Below are positions 7,976-17,219 of a stretch of DNA of 64,000 nt, piece after piece. How positions within the stretch are numbered: position 1 is the stretch's first letter; each line of letters begins with the position of its first letter. The position numbers and the translations under genes are program-made. This DNA comes from JALYNX01 sp963746905 (GTDB taxonomy: Bacteria > Actinomycetota > Acidimicrobiia > Spongiisociales > ZC4RG35), in contig CAVVCY010000002.1 of assembly GCA_963746905.1 (NCBI GenBank), positions 331,694-395,693 of the forward strand, in the 5' to 3' direction. The notes under the pieces were generated by a model. The model made no database searches. It was not told the DNA's origin and saw nothing but the letters and a program-made list of their open reading frames with translations.

Positions 7976-10258
7976 TCAGGCCTCGACGGCCGCGTGCGAA
8001 AGAGCCTCTTCTAGTTCCTCGACGGTCATCAGGACTTCCCGGGCCTTGCTCCCCTGGGAGGGGCCGACGACCCCGCGGCGCTCGAGCATGTCCATCACCC
8101 TCCCGGCCCGGGCAAACCCGATCCGGAGCTTCCGTTGCAGCATCGAAGTCGACCCGAGCTGGCTGCGGACCACCATTTCCATCGCCTCTCGGGCCAGGGC
8201 GGCATCGTCGTCATCCTCTTCCTCGGCCTGGGCGGCTGCAGCGGCCGCGACCACTTCGAGGACTTCCTGATCCTGATAGACGGCTTCCTTCTGCTGTCGG
8301 ACCCAATCAACCACCGCCTGAATCTCGCTTTCCCGCACCCAAGCCCCCTGGATGCGCTGAGCCCGCGGCTCCTTGGCGGTCACCACCAGCATGTCGCCCA
8401 TCCCCACCAGCTTCTCCGCCCCGGAGCCGTCGAGGATCACCCGGCTGTCGGTCTGTGAGGCGACACTGAATGCAAGACGGCTCGGAATGTTGGCCTTGAT
8501 CACACCGGTGATCACATCAACCGAGGGACGCTGGGTGGCGATCACGAGATGGATCCCGACGGCGCGTGCCATCTGGGCGATGCGAACGATCGACTCTTCG
8601 ACCTCGCGTCCGGCAACCATCATCAAGTCGTTGAGCTCATCGATCAGCACCACGATGTAGGGAAATCGGTCAAAGCCTTCGGGATCGAGCCCGCCGGCCT
8701 CCAGCTTCTCCCGGTAGCCCTCGATGTCACGGACCTTGGCATCGGCCAACAGGTCGTATCGACGATCCATCTCGGCCACGGTCCACTTCAGGGCGTCATT
8801 GGCCTTCTTGGGATTGGTGATCACCCGCGTCAACAAATGGGGCACCCCGTTGTACTGGCCGAGCTCGACCCGTTTGGGGTCGACCATCATCAGTCGCACG
8901 TCGTCAGGGTGGGTCCGCATCAACAGTGAGGTGACGATGGAGTTGATGCACGAGGATTTCCCGGCGCCGGTTGCCCCCGCGATCAGGACATGGGGCAATT
9001 CGGAAAGGTTGAGCATCTTGGAGTCGCCCGAAATGTCCATCCCCAGGCCCACGGTCAGTGGATGGGACGGGATGGCGGCCTCCGGGCTGGAGAGGATGTC
9101 ACCTAGCGAGACCAGACGGCGCTTGTTGTTGGGAACTTCCACGCCAATCGCGGATTTTCCGGGAATCGGGACCAGGATCCTGACGTCCGGGGTGGCCAGG
9201 GCGTAGGCGATGTCATGGGACAGGCTGGACACCCGGTTCACCTTGACCCCGGGAGCCAACTCGATCTCGTAGCGGGTGACGGTTGGCCCAGGGACGATCT
9301 TGGTCAGGGTGGCATCGACCCCGTGTTGGATCAGGGTCTCCTCCAACTGATGTGCGGTGTCCTCCAGCGACCGACGGTTGACCTCCCCACCGGTACCGGC
9401 ATCGAGGAGTCTTAGTGGCGGCAACTTGTAGCCGGTAGAGGTCAGGTCGACCACGGTCGGCGGAGCGGGTTTCATCGGTGAAGCCATCGGTTTCTCAACA
9501 GGTTTGTCCTGCTTGGGTCGCGACCGCTTGGGTCTCTCGTGCTTGCCTCGAAGCGGCGCGGCCGCGGCAACGGCTGACGTGGAAACGTGGGGGGCGTGTG
9601 ACGTGTGGCCTCCGACCGCGGTGGTAGCGGCCAGCCGACGTGCATTCTTCAGGGCTTCGCCGACACCGAGGAACAGCTCCCGAACACTGGTGTGGGTGGC
9701 AACCAGGACGCCCATCGCCATGATCGAGACCAGGACCACGAAGGCACCCCATTGTCCGAGGACCCGGCGTAGCGGAAAGGCGAGCAAGGCGCCGACGGCG
9801 CCGCCTCGCTCTTTGACCAACTCGACGTTGGGCATCAGGGCTACTGCCCCGGTCAGTAGGTGGAATAGGGCGAGCGAGCCGATGAAGGCGGCGATGCTGC
9901 CCGCCACGAGTCGGCGGGCGCCCTCGCGGGGCTTCCCGACTATCAGGGCAACACCCACCCCGACCAGGGCCAGAGGGACGGCGAAGCGCCAGACCCCGAA
10001 CAGGAAGATGGACCCGGTCTCGATGCCCTCCCCTACCGGCCCGGCTTTCCTGAGGAAGGCGAGCACGACGAGGATGGCAATGACGATCAGTCCCAGACCC
10101 CAGACATCGTCTGTCTGGCGACCCAGGGTGTTCCGTACGTAGTCACGTGACGTCACCAGCTTTTGACGAAACGTGCCCTTCTGCGGCTTGGTCTTTTTCG
10201 GTTGTGACACCCGTCTCCGCCCGGTGGAGCCCTTTCGGGTGGGTGTCCTACCTGGCAT
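7976..10258 (-). CDS. ftsK: DNA translocase FtsK/SpoIIIE
   Basis: The 760-residue protein has four or five N-terminal membrane helices, a Pro/Lys-rich linker, and an FtsK motor domain with Walker A in IAGATGAGKSSCINS and Walker B in VVLIDELNDLMM. It ends with a winged-helix gamma domain (LGSTSMLQRKLRIGFARAGRVMDMLERRG) that reads KOPS-type DNA sites. FtsK anchors at the division septum and pumps chromosome termini into daughter cells. Its length is normal for the shorter actinobacterial form. It is the third gene of the conserved dapA-rnj-ftsK order and lies 44 bases after the RNase J gene. Confidence 0.95.
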   Translation of the reverse strand: MPGRTPTRKGSTGRRRVSQPKKTKPQKGTFRQKLVTSRDYVRNTLGRQTDDVWGLGLIVIAILVVLAFLRKAGPVGEGIETGSIFLFGVWRFAVPLALVGVGVALIVGKPREGARRLVAGSIAAFIGSLALFHLLTGAVALMPNVELVKERGGAVGALLAFPLRRVLGQWGAFVVLVSIMAMGVLVATHTSVRELFLGVGEALKNARRLAATTAVGGHTSHAPHVSTSAVAAAAPLRGKHERPKRSRPKQDKPVEKPMASPMKPAPPTVVDLTSTGYKLPPLRLLDAGTGGEVNRRSLEDTAHQLEETLIQHGVDATLTKIVPGPTVTRYEIELAPGVKVNRVSSLSHDIAYALATPDVRILVPIPGKSAIGVEVPNNKRRLVSLGDILSSPEAAIPSHPLTVGLGMDISGDSKMLNLSELPHVLIAGATGAGKSSCINSIVTSLLMRTHPDDVRLMMVDPKRVELGQYNGVPHLLTRVITNPKKANDALKWTVAEMDRRYDLLADAKVRDIEGYREKLEAGGLDPEGFDRFPYIVVLIDELNDLMMVAGREVEESIVRIAQMARAVGIHLVIATQRPSVDVITGVIKANIPSRLAFSVASQTDSRVILDGSGAEKLVGMGDMLVVTAKEPRAQRIQGAWVRESEIQAVVDWVRQQKEAVYQDQEVLEVVAAAAAAQAEEEDDDDAALAREAMEMVVRSQLGSTSMLQRKLRIGFARAGRVMDMLERRGVVGPSQGSKAREVLMTVEELEEALSHAAVEA

Positions 10259-10302
10259 GTGACAGAAACACTACATGCGAGTTGGTTTTGTTCGTGGATT
10301 GC

Positions 10303-11937
10303 TCAGAGCTCGAAGACCACCGGCACGATCACCGGCTTGCGGGCGATCTCGGCCTTGATCACCCGGCCTGCAGCAGAGCGAACCGTCTTTTGCAGCTCAC
10401 CGATGTCGCTGCGCCCGGTGGCGTGCTCCCGTATTGCCTCCCGCACCGCGTCCGCCGCCTTCGCCAGGACCGTGGTCGGGTCATCCATCACGCCGTGACT
10501 GTCCAGGTCCGGCCCGTAGAGGATCTCCCCGGTGTCGTGATCGATGCCGACCGTTACCACCACCACGCCCTCATCGGCGAGGTGGGAGCGGTCACGGAGC
10601 ACCGCAGACTGGACATCTCCAACCGAGAATCCGTCGAGGTAGACGTATCCGGCAGGGACCGCCCGCCGCTCGACCATGGTCTTCTTGCCTTTGAGGATGA
10701 CCTTGTCGCCGTCTTCGAGGACATCGACTGCAGGGACCCCCATCCGGCGCGCCAGCTCGGCGTGAGCATGGAGATGGCGGTATTCGCCGTGGACGGGGAC
10801 GAAGGCCTGGGGCCGGATCAGATTGAGAAAGGTGAGCAACTCCTCGCGGTTGGCATGACCTGAGACGTGGACGTTGGCGTTCTGACCGTGAACCACGTTG
10901 GCGCCACGACGGGTCAGATTCGAGATCACTTTGGAGACTGCGGTCTCGTTGCCCGGAATCGGCTTGGCGGAGATGAGCACGGTGTCGTTGGGACCGAGCT
11001 CCACGAAGCGGTGCCTGCCTTGCGACATGAGCGAAAGGGCGGCGAAGGGCTCCCCTTGACTACCGGTGGTTACGAGCAGCTGTTTGCTCGGGGGCAGCTT
11101 GCCCAACTCGCTGATGTCGAGCAACGACTTCTCAGGGACATTGAGGAGGCCGAGCTCGGTGGCCACCGTCGTGTTGCGATGCATCGACCGGCCGAAGAAA
11201 GCGACCTTGCGGCCTGCGGCGATACCGGCATCGGTGATTTGCTGCACCCGATGGATATGGGAGGAGAAACAGGCTGCAATCACACGGCCGGGCGCATCAC
11301 GGACGATGTCCGCGATAGGTCGGCCCACCGAGCTCTCCGAGGGCTCGAAGCCGGGTTTCTCGGCGTTGGTCGAGTCGGCCAGCAGGAGGCGCACCCCGCG
11401 CCGGCCAAGAGAGGCGAAGGCGGGAAGGTCGGTCGGAATCTGATCAATCGGAGTCGGATCGAGCTTGAAGTCGCCGGAATGGACAATCACCCCTTCAGGC
11501 GTGTCCAGCGCCACCGCTGCGGCCTCGGGCACCGAGTGGCTCACCGGGATCAGCTGGAATTTGAACGGGCCGTGGTCGATCCACTTCTTCACCTCGACCA
11601 CCCGGAGGTCGGCTTCGACCCCTAGCTCCTCGATCCGGCCTCGGGCTAGTTCCATGCTGAGTCTGGTCCCGTAGACCGGGACGTTGATCACTTTCAAGAA
11701 GTAGGCAAGGGCCCCGACATGGTCCTCATGGCCATGGGTGACGATGACGCATTCCACATCGGCAATCCGCTCCACCAACCACGACCAATCGGGGAAGACG
11801 AGGTCGACGCCGAGCATGTCTTCCTCAGGGAACATCAGCCCGCAGTCGATGAGGGCGATCTTGCCCCCGATCTCGACTGCGGCGCAGTTGCGCCCGATCT
11901 CCCCCAGGCCCCCCAGAAATGTTACGGAGACACTCAT
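10303..11937 (-). CDS. rnj: Ribonuclease J
   Basis: The 544-residue product is a metallo-beta-lactamase/beta-CASP ribonuclease with the zinc motif THGHEDHVG (His68, His70, Asp72, His73), SGDFKLDPTP, and the RNase J C-terminal domain with GHANREELLTFLNLIRPQAFVPVHGEYRHL. RNase J has both endo- and 5'-3' exonuclease activity and takes part in rRNA and mRNA processing. I chose the ATG at 11937 because it overlaps the dapA stop as ATGA and begins MSVSVTFLGGLGEIGRN, the usual N-terminus; the frame is open further upstream inside dapA. Gene order dapA-rnj-ftsK is common in actinobacteria. Confidence 0.95.
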   Translation of the reverse strand: MSVSVTFLGGLGEIGRNCAAVEIGGKIALIDCGLMFPEEDMLGVDLVFPDWSWLVERIADVECVIVTHGHEDHVGALAYFLKVINVPVYGTRLSMELARGRIEELGVEADLRVVEVKKWIDHGPFKFQLIPVSHSVPEAAAVALDTPEGVIVHSGDFKLDPTPIDQIPTDLPAFASLGRRGVRLLLADSTNAEKPGFEPSESSVGRPIADIVRDAPGRVIAACFSSHIHRVQQITDAGIAAGRKVAFFGRSMHRNTTVATELGLLNVPEKSLLDISELGKLPPSKQLLVTTGSQGEPFAALSLMSQGRHRFVELGPNDTVLISAKPIPGNETAVSKVISNLTRRGANVVHGQNANVHVSGHANREELLTFLNLIRPQAFVPVHGEYRHLHAHAELARRMGVPAVDVLEDGDKVILKGKKTMVERRAVPAGYVYLDGFSVGDVQSAVLRDRSHLADEGVVVVTVGIDHDTGEILYGPDLDSHGVMDDPTTVLAKAADAVREAIREHATGRSDIGELQKTVRSAAGRVIKAEIARKPVIVPVVFEL

Positions 11938-12830
11938 AGCCCCTGGATGGCCCCCACCGCCTTCTCCACTGCGATCAGGGTCTCCTCGGAGGCGGCCACC
12001 AAGGGAAGCCTGACATCTCCGACCGGTTCCCAGAGTCGGTTCATGGCGCCCTTGACCGGCGTGGGATTGGTCTCGAGGAAGCATGCTTCACAAAGAGGCA
12101 GAAGCTCGTGATGCAAACGACGAGCCTCGGCAACGTCGCCGGCTATCGCGGCCTTCACCATGGCGGCCACGGTCGTGCCTGCCAGGTGTGAGATCACCGA
12201 GACCACCCCGACAGCTCCGACGGCCATCATCGGCCAGGTGTGCGAGTCCTGGCCCGAATAGACGGGAAGCCCCGGGACGCGATTGACGGTCTGGCTGGTG
12301 AAATCGATGTTCTCCACGGCGTCCTTGACCGCAACGATGTTGTCGTGCTCGCTGAGCCGGGCGAGAGTCTCGACCTCGATCAGGCGCCCGGTGCGACCAG
12401 GGATGTTGTAGAGCATCACCGGCACCCCGACGTCGGCCATCGCGCTGAAGTGGGCCATCAGGCCGGATTGCCCAGGTTTGTTGTAATACGGGGTCACCGC
12501 CAGCACGCCATGGCAACCGAGTTCACCGGCTTTCCCCGTCAACTCGACCGACTCTGCGGTGTTGTAGCTGCCGGTTCCTGCGATGACGAACGTGTTCTTG
12601 TCCTTGACCGCGTCGACCACGGTCTTGTAGAGGGCGACCTTCTCGTTGGCGCTGAGAGTCGGTGACTCACCGGTCGTGCCGGTGACCACCAGTGCCTGAG
12701 ATCCGTGCTCGGCGAGGTAACGGGCCAGACGCCATGCCTTCTCGTGATCGATCACACCGGAATCGGTGAATGGAGTGATCATGGCGGTGGCGACATGACC
12801 GAAGGGGGCCGCTGGCGAGGGAGTCACCAC
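11934..12830 (-). CDS. dapA: 4-hydroxy-tetrahydrodipicolinate synthase
   Basis: The 298-residue TIM-barrel protein condenses pyruvate with aspartate semialdehyde in lysine and diaminopimelate synthesis. It shows GTTGESPTLS near residue 51, TPYYNKPGQSG with the catalytic Tyr pair, YNIPGRTGR, and the Schiff-base Lys169 in NIVAVKDAVEN. The length is normal for the family. It is the first gene of the leftward unit with rnj and ftsK and is divergent, over 34 bases, from the kinase/luciferase fusion gene. Confidence 0.95.
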   Translation of the reverse strand: MVTPSPAAPFGHVATAMITPFTDSGVIDHEKAWRLARYLAEHGSQALVVTGTTGESPTLSANEKVALYKTVVDAVKDKNTFVIAGTGSYNTAESVELTGKAGELGCHGVLAVTPYYNKPGQSGLMAHFSAMADVGVPVMLYNIPGRTGRLIEVETLARLSEHDNIVAVKDAVENIDFTSQTVNRVPGLPVYSGQDSHTWPMMAVGAVGVVSVISHLAGTTVAAMVKAAIAGDVAEARRLHHELLPLCEACFLETNPTPVKGAMNRLWEPVGDVRLPLVAASEETLIAVEKAVGAIQGL

Positions 12831-12864
12831 GTCAGGTTACCGATCGGCCGACTAGAACAGCCCA

Positions 12865-14349
12865 ATGGAGCTGCGTCTCCCCGCCCCCAGCCTCATCGTC
12901 CTCATCGGACCGTCCGGTTCCGGCAAGACGACATGGGCAAACGAGCACTTTCGGTCCAGCGAGATCGTCTCGTCGGACCAGCTGCGGGCGATGGTCGGGA
13001 CCGGCGAGGACGATCAACGCGCCGGCACGGCAGCATTCGAAATCCTGGAGCGGATCGTCGCCGAGCGGATCGGTCGTCGGTTGACGACGGTGATCGACAC
13101 GCTGGGGCTGGACGACAAGCGCCGGGCGGGCTGGGTCGACCTAGCCCACTCGGCCGGGATCCCGGTCCACGGCATTGTCTTCGACACCGCAGGTGAGGAA
13201 TGCGAACGCAGAAACGATCTGCGTTCGAAACCGATCCCGAAGTCGGTGATGCATAAGCAGATCAGCCGGTTCCGAATGCTCGTCCCGGCGCTGGAGGGTG
13301 AAGGTTTCGACGGGATCCACCACCAGCAGACGGTCGCCATGGTTCCACCCGCGATTGTGAGTGCGGCGCTCAAGCCACGGACCACCGCGCCTACTAGCTC
13401 GCACAGCTTCGGGCTGTCCGTGTCCCGGTTTGCCTGGGACGGAGGGCCTGAGGCTATGGCAGAGAGCCTCGCCGACATCGCCCGTCGGGCCGAGCTCGCC
13501 GGATTCCGTGACCTCTGGCTCATGGATCACTTCCGCCAGATCCCGGCGGTAGGGCGCCCTTGGGAGGACATCCCCGAGGCCTACACCGCGCTCGGATACA
13601 TCGCCGGAGTCACCAGCAGGATCCGCCTGGGGACCCTGGTGACAGGCATCACTTACCGGAACCCGGCGCTGGTCGGGAAGATGATCGCCACCCTCGATGT
13701 CCTCTCGTCGGGCCGGGCCAACTGCGGTTTGGGCATCGGCTGGAATGAGGAAGAGCACGCCGGATACGGATGGGACTTCCCCCCGGTGAGCGAGCGCTAT
13801 GCACTGCTCGAGGACACGCTCGAGATGCTCCCGTTGCTCTGGGGCAAGGGCTCGCCCTCTTTCGAAGGGCGCATCTTCTCGGCGTCGGAGCTCGTTTGCT
13901 ACCCCCGCCCGATACAGGAGCACATCCCGATCACGATCGGAGGGTCTGGCGAGCGGAAGACGCTGGCATTGGTCGCCCGATACGCCGACGCCTGCAACCT
14001 TTTCGGGAAGCCTGAAACCGTTGCCCGCAAGGTGGAGATACTGGGCCACCACTGTTCCGAGAACGGACGCGATCCTGCTGAGATCGAAGTCACCCACCTC
14101 ACGTCGGCGATGGCTGGCCGTGACCGTCGAGGGCTTGCCGAAAGGGTCGACCGCGCTCGTAGTCGCGACCAGTCGGCTGAGGCCTACTCGGATCGGAACA
14201 ACGCGGGGACGGTGGACGACCTGGTGGAACTGTTCGAGGCATATCACGGCGCAGGTGCAACCCATTCCGTCGTCGGCCTGCCCGACGTGGCGGAGACCGA
14301 CAGCATCGAGGCCTTCGGCGATGTGATCGCACGGTTCAACCCGCCTTAG
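12865..14349 (+). CDS. Fusion of a P-loop (polynucleotide-kinase-like) domain with a luciferase-like F420-type oxidoreductase
   Basis: Residues 10-165 form an AAA/PNK-like P-loop kinase domain with Walker A GPSGSGKT at 15-22, a Ser-rich switch SSEIVSSDQLR, and a lid-like region with ERRNDLRSKPIP. From about residue 182 the protein is a luciferase-like monooxygenase of the F420-dependent type (SVSRFAWDGGPEAM, LWLMDHFRQIP, RIRLGTLVTGITYRNPALVGKMIATLDVLSSGR, GLGIGWNEEEHAGYG). The reading frame is unbroken through the join, so the fusion is real in this sequence. The start ATG at 12865 follows the short divergent gap with dapA. Substrates of both halves are unknown. Confidence 0.85.
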   Translation: MELRLPAPSLIVLIGPSGSGKTTWANEHFRSSEIVSSDQLRAMVGTGEDDQRAGTAAFEILERIVAERIGRRLTTVIDTLGLDDKRRAGWVDLAHSAGIPVHGIVFDTAGEECERRNDLRSKPIPKSVMHKQISRFRMLVPALEGEGFDGIHHQQTVAMVPPAIVSAALKPRTTAPTSSHSFGLSVSRFAWDGGPEAMAESLADIARRAELAGFRDLWLMDHFRQIPAVGRPWEDIPEAYTALGYIAGVTSRIRLGTLVTGITYRNPALVGKMIATLDVLSSGRANCGLGIGWNEEEHAGYGWDFPPVSERYALLEDTLEMLPLLWGKGSPSFEGRIFSASELVCYPRPIQEHIPITIGGSGERKTLALVARYADACNLFGKPETVARKVEILGHHCSENGRDPAEIEVTHLTSAMAGRDRRGLAERVDRARSRDQSAEAYSDRNNAGTVDDLVELFEAYHGAGATHSVVGLPDVAETDSIEAFGDVIARFNPP

Positions 14350-14387
14350 ACTCCGAGGACCCGATCTCACGGAAGGACCTTCAATCG

Positions 14388-14969
14388 ATGGCTGTCACCT
14401 CGACCATGCTCGCCCTGGGCACAGAGGCGCCGGGCTTCTCGCTCCTGGACACCGTGTCCGGAAAGACGGTTTCGCTGGACGACTTCTCTGACTCACCGGC
14501 CCTGCTGGTGATGTTCATCTGCAATCACTGTCCCTATGTCAAGCACGTGCGCTCCGAGCTGGCGCGCTTCGGCCGCGACTACGAGGACAGCGGGCTGGCG
14601 ATAGTCGCCATCAACTCAAACGACCCGGCTTCGCATCCCGAGGACTCGCCGGAAGCCATGAAAGAGGAAGCCGAGATCCAGGGCTACACCTTCCCATACC
14701 TGTTCGACGAAGAGCAGACCACGGCGGCGGCCTACACCGCGATGTGCACCCCCGACTTCTTTCTCTTCGACCGCGACCGGCGCCTCGTCTACAGAGGCCA
14801 GTTCGACAGCGCCCGGCCGGCAAACGAGATCCCGGTGACCGGTGGCGACCTCCGCGCCGCAGCGCAGGCAGTGCTGTCGGGCGAGCCGGTGAGCGAAATC
14901 CAACGGCCTTCCATGGGTTGCTCCATCAAATGGCGGAGTGGCAACACCCCCGCCTACTTCGTCAGCTGA
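14388..14969 (+). CDS. Thioredoxin-family protein (AhpC/TSA-like, cytosolic)
   Basis: The 193-residue protein has the thioredoxin fold with the redox motif MFICNHCPYVKH (Cys45 and Cys48). There is no signal peptide. The FICNHCPYVKH motif and the C-terminal SMGCSIKWRSGN are typical of a widespread group annotated as thioredoxin family or redoxin protein. It follows the fusion gene by 38 bases on the same strand and precedes a cyclophilin gene, a plausible protein-folding and redox pair. The substrate is unknown. Confidence 0.85.
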   Translation: MAVTSTMLALGTEAPGFSLLDTVSGKTVSLDDFSDSPALLVMFICNHCPYVKHVRSELARFGRDYEDSGLAIVAINSNDPASHPEDSPEAMKEEAEIQGYTFPYLFDEEQTTAAAYTAMCTPDFFLFDRDRRLVYRGQFDSARPANEIPVTGGDLRAAAQAVLSGEPVSEIQRPSMGCSIKWRSGNTPAYFVS

Positions 14970-15007
14970 CCCAGGCCTCCAATCACCCCTCCAGAAAGCA
15001 GAGCATC

Positions 15008-15517
15008 ATGGCCAACCAGTACCCAGGCCCGCCCGACCTGTTGATCGATCTCGACAAGACCTATTCGGCGACGCTCGACACCAACCACGGTGTGATCGAA
15101 ATCGAGTTCGACGCGGTGCGCTCTCCCATCGCGGTCAACAACTTCGTGTTCCTCAGCCGAGAGGGGTACTACGACGGGATCGTCTTCCATCGGGTGATCG
15201 AGAACTTCATGATCCAGGGCGGTGACCCGACAGGAACCGGCAGCGGAGGCCCTGGCTACAAGTTCCGCGACGAGCTCGAGGGTGAGGGCAATTACTCACG
15301 GGGAACGGTGGCGATGGCCAATGCCGGACCGAACACCAACGGCTCACAATTCTTCATTTGCCACAAGGACGCCGGGCTCCCTCATTCCTACACGATCTTC
15401 GGAAAGGTTACCTCCGGTTTGGAGGTGGTCGACTCGATTGCGGGCACCGAAACCGACCGCCGCGACCGTCCGACCGAGGACGCGATCATCAACTCGATCA
15501 CGGTGACAGAAATCTGA
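15008..15517 (+). CDS. Peptidyl-prolyl cis-trans isomerase, cyclophilin type
   Basis: The 169-residue protein is a compact cyclophilin that catalyses proline isomerisation. It shows NNFVFLSREGYYDGIVFHRVI (catalytic Arg), MIQGGDPTGTGSGGPGYKF, MANAGPNTNGSQFFI and HTIFGKV-like SYTIFGKVTSGLEVVD. It lacks a signal peptide, so it is likely cytosolic. The ATG at 15008 begins MANQYPGPP; the open frame extends further upstream inside the thioredoxin gene, but that part reads as a shadow of it. Confidence 0.93.
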   Translation: MANQYPGPPDLLIDLDKTYSATLDTNHGVIEIEFDAVRSPIAVNNFVFLSREGYYDGIVFHRVIENFMIQGGDPTGTGSGGPGYKFRDELEGEGNYSRGTVAMANAGPNTNGSQFFICHKDAGLPHSYTIFGKVTSGLEVVDSIAGTETDRRDRPTEDAIINSITVTEI

Positions 15518-15664
15518 TCGCTCTGTTATCCTCCCGGCGCTGTTGCTGCCTCGGCGGCGACTCGTTCTGACTTCCCCGTTCGAATGACTGGGCTGAGGAC
15601 AAGGGTCGTACCGGACATTGCGACGTAAGGGCCAAGAGGGCCACAGAGACAAGGACCAGTCAGC

Positions 15665-15922
15665 ATGAACATATACGTGGGAAACCTGCCGTTCAACGCA
15701 ACGGCACAGGACCTCGAAAACCTCTTCGGTGAGTATGGGACCGTCGAGTCCGCAGCCATCATCAATGACCGGGAAACCGGACGTTCGCGTGGCTTCGGAT
15801 TCGTCGAGATGCCGAACGAGGAAGGCGCCAAGGCCATCTCAGAACTCGACGGGCACGACTACAACGGCCGCGCCCTGAAGGTCAACGAGGCCCGACCCCG
15901 CGAAGAGCGCCCCCGCCGGTAA
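15665..15922 (+). CDS. Small RNA-binding protein with one RRM domain
   Basis: The 85-residue protein is a single RRM domain with RNP2 IYVGNLPF (residues 3-10) and RNP1 RGFGFVEM (42-49), followed by a short Arg-rich tail (PREERPRR). Such proteins in cyanobacteria and actinobacteria are often cold-induced. The 147-base upstream gap (15518-15664) has a GGCC-rich stretch just before the start but no clear terminator or promoter that I can name, so it may be a long 5' leader. The gene ends directly against the convergent ABC ATPase gene. Confidence 0.92.
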   Translation: MNIYVGNLPFNATAQDLENLFGEYGTVESAAIINDRETGRSRGFGFVEMPNEEGAKAISELDGHDYNGRALKVNEARPREERPRR

Positions 15923-16720
15923 CTAACCCGATCGTTCCCGATGCACATGCCGGCCGGGCACCGGCCGGTGCGCCGGGTCATCGATGAACATCTTCGTGTC
16001 TTCGACGTGAAGCAGATTCGGCCCGTAGGCCGCGGTTAGGTTCTCCACGCTCAGCACCTCGTCCGGGGCCCCCCAAGCCGTCACTCGGCCCGACAGCAAG
16101 AGCACGTGGTTGGCGACCTGGGCTTCTGCCAGGTCGTGGGTGGTCATGATGATCGTGCAACCACGCTTGGTCTCGTCGTGAATGACGTCGTCGATCGCCT
16201 GGGCCGAGGTGAGATCGAGCCCGGTGAGGGGCTCGTCGAGGAGCAACATGTCGTGCTCTTGCGCCAGCCCCTGGGCCACGAACACCCGCTGTCGCTGGCC
16301 TCCAGACAGATCGCCCAGATGCTTGTCCTCCAAGTCGATGATTCCCATCCGACCCATGGCCTCATCCACCGCCGACATGTCTTCACGCCGAAGCCGACGC
16401 CTCCCACTCGCCGTCGAGTAGCGGCCCATGGTGACGACCTCGCGAACCGTTATGGGCAATACATCGTTGACCTTGGTGGTCTGCAGGACATATGCAATCG
16501 AACGGGCGCGGTCCCGGCCGTCCAACACTTCGATTGAGCCCGAGAACGGCTCGATTAGCCCAGCTATCGCGTTCAACAGCGTCGACTTTCCCGAGCCGTT
16601 GGGTCCTATGAGCGCGGTGATCCCACCGGTCGGGATCTGAAAGCTCGAATTGTCCAGGGCGATCTTCGGCCCGTAGGCAAGGACCAGATCGGTGGCAGTG
16701 ACAGCTGGCTTCACGCGCAC
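15923..16720 (-). CDS. Zinc/manganese ABC transporter, ATP-binding protein
   Basis: The 265-residue ATPase has Walker A GPNGSGKST (39-47), the signature LSGGQRQRVFVAQGLAQ, Walker B MLLLDEPLTGLD and the switch His in TTHDLAEA. It powers uptake of a divalent metal together with the binding protein (17220-18127) and permease (18144-18995) on the other strand. It is transcribed behind the Fur-family regulator gene, whose end it overlaps by a few bases. The arrangement of regulator and ATPase on one strand and binding protein and permease on the other is common for znu-type loci. Confidence 0.9.
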   Translation of the reverse strand: MRVKPAVTATDLVLAYGPKIALDNSSFQIPTGGITALIGPNGSGKSTLLNAIAGLIEPFSGSIEVLDGRDRARSIAYVLQTTKVNDVLPITVREVVTMGRYSTASGRRRLRREDMSAVDEAMGRMGIIDLEDKHLGDLSGGQRQRVFVAQGLAQEHDMLLLDEPLTGLDLTSAQAIDDVIHDETKRGCTIIMTTHDLAEAQVANHVLLLSGRVTAWGAPDEVLSVENLTAAYGPNLLHVEDTKMFIDDPAHRPVPGRHVHRERSG

Positions 16721-17163
16721 CGCGAGCAGCGCCCATGGATTTCGAGGGTGTGCCCGCTGGCAGAGAAGGAGAGCTCGTTGGTCACGGTCCCGACCAACCG
16801 TTCGAGACGGGACTCGATCTCCTTCGACAACTCAAAGTCCTCGACAGTTCCACAGCTCACGCAGACGAGGTGATGGTGGTGCCCGGACAGCCACTCGGCG
16901 AGCTCGTATCGGGTTAGCCCTTTGAGGCTGTTGTGTGGCTCGAGGACCCCTGCCTCGTCGAGAACGCTGAGGCTCCGATACAGCGAGGACAACGGCACAT
17001 CGCGATCCATGTCGTCGTGGAGCTCGGAAGCCGATCGCGGCCCATCGGCTCGAGACAGCGCGTCGACGACGGCGCGGCGAGCCCGTGTGTAACGGACGCC
17101 TGCCGCCCCGAGCCGGGCTTCGATGTCGCGGTCGATGGTGCTTGTCATCGGATTGGAGCTCAA
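16711..17163 (-). CDS. Fur-family metal-dependent regulator (probably Zur)
   Basis: The 150-residue protein has a winged-helix DNA-binding half (YTRARRAVVDALSRADGPRSASEL, SLSSLYRSL-like VPLSSLYRSLSVLDEAGVL) and a metal-binding half with SGHHHHLVCVSCG and a second CxxC near the end (HGRCSRC), as in Fur and Zur. It lies between the transporter genes and faces the binding-protein gene across a 56-base gap that holds a Fur/Zur box. Zinc is the more likely ligand, but manganese or iron cannot be excluded. The start is ATG at 17163, or 17148. Confidence 0.88.
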   Translation of the reverse strand: MSSNPMTSTIDRDIEARLGAAGVRYTRARRAVVDALSRADGPRSASELHDDMDRDVPLSSLYRSLSVLDEAGVLEPHNSLKGLTRYELAEWLSGHHHHLVCVSCGTVEDFELSKEIESRLERLVGTVTNELSFSASGHTLEIHGRCSRCA

Positions 17164-17181
17164 TCATAACCTCTGGTAGCT

Positions 17182-17196
17182 TGATAATGATTCTCA
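17182..17196. promoter_or_regulatory. Fur/Zur operator box
   Basis: TGATAATGATTCTCA is a near-perfect inverted repeat of the form TGAxAATxATTxTCA, the consensus of actinobacterial Zur and Fur sites. It lies 24 bases before the binding-protein start and 19 bases before the regulator start, so one site could control both directions. Confidence 0.8.
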
Positions 17197-17219
17197 GTTT
17201 CGGGTCAGGAGATCGAGTC

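Noticed and set aside
13141..14370. Open frame of 409 codons on the minus strand
   Set aside because: It is antisense to the kinase/luciferase fusion and has no domain signature.
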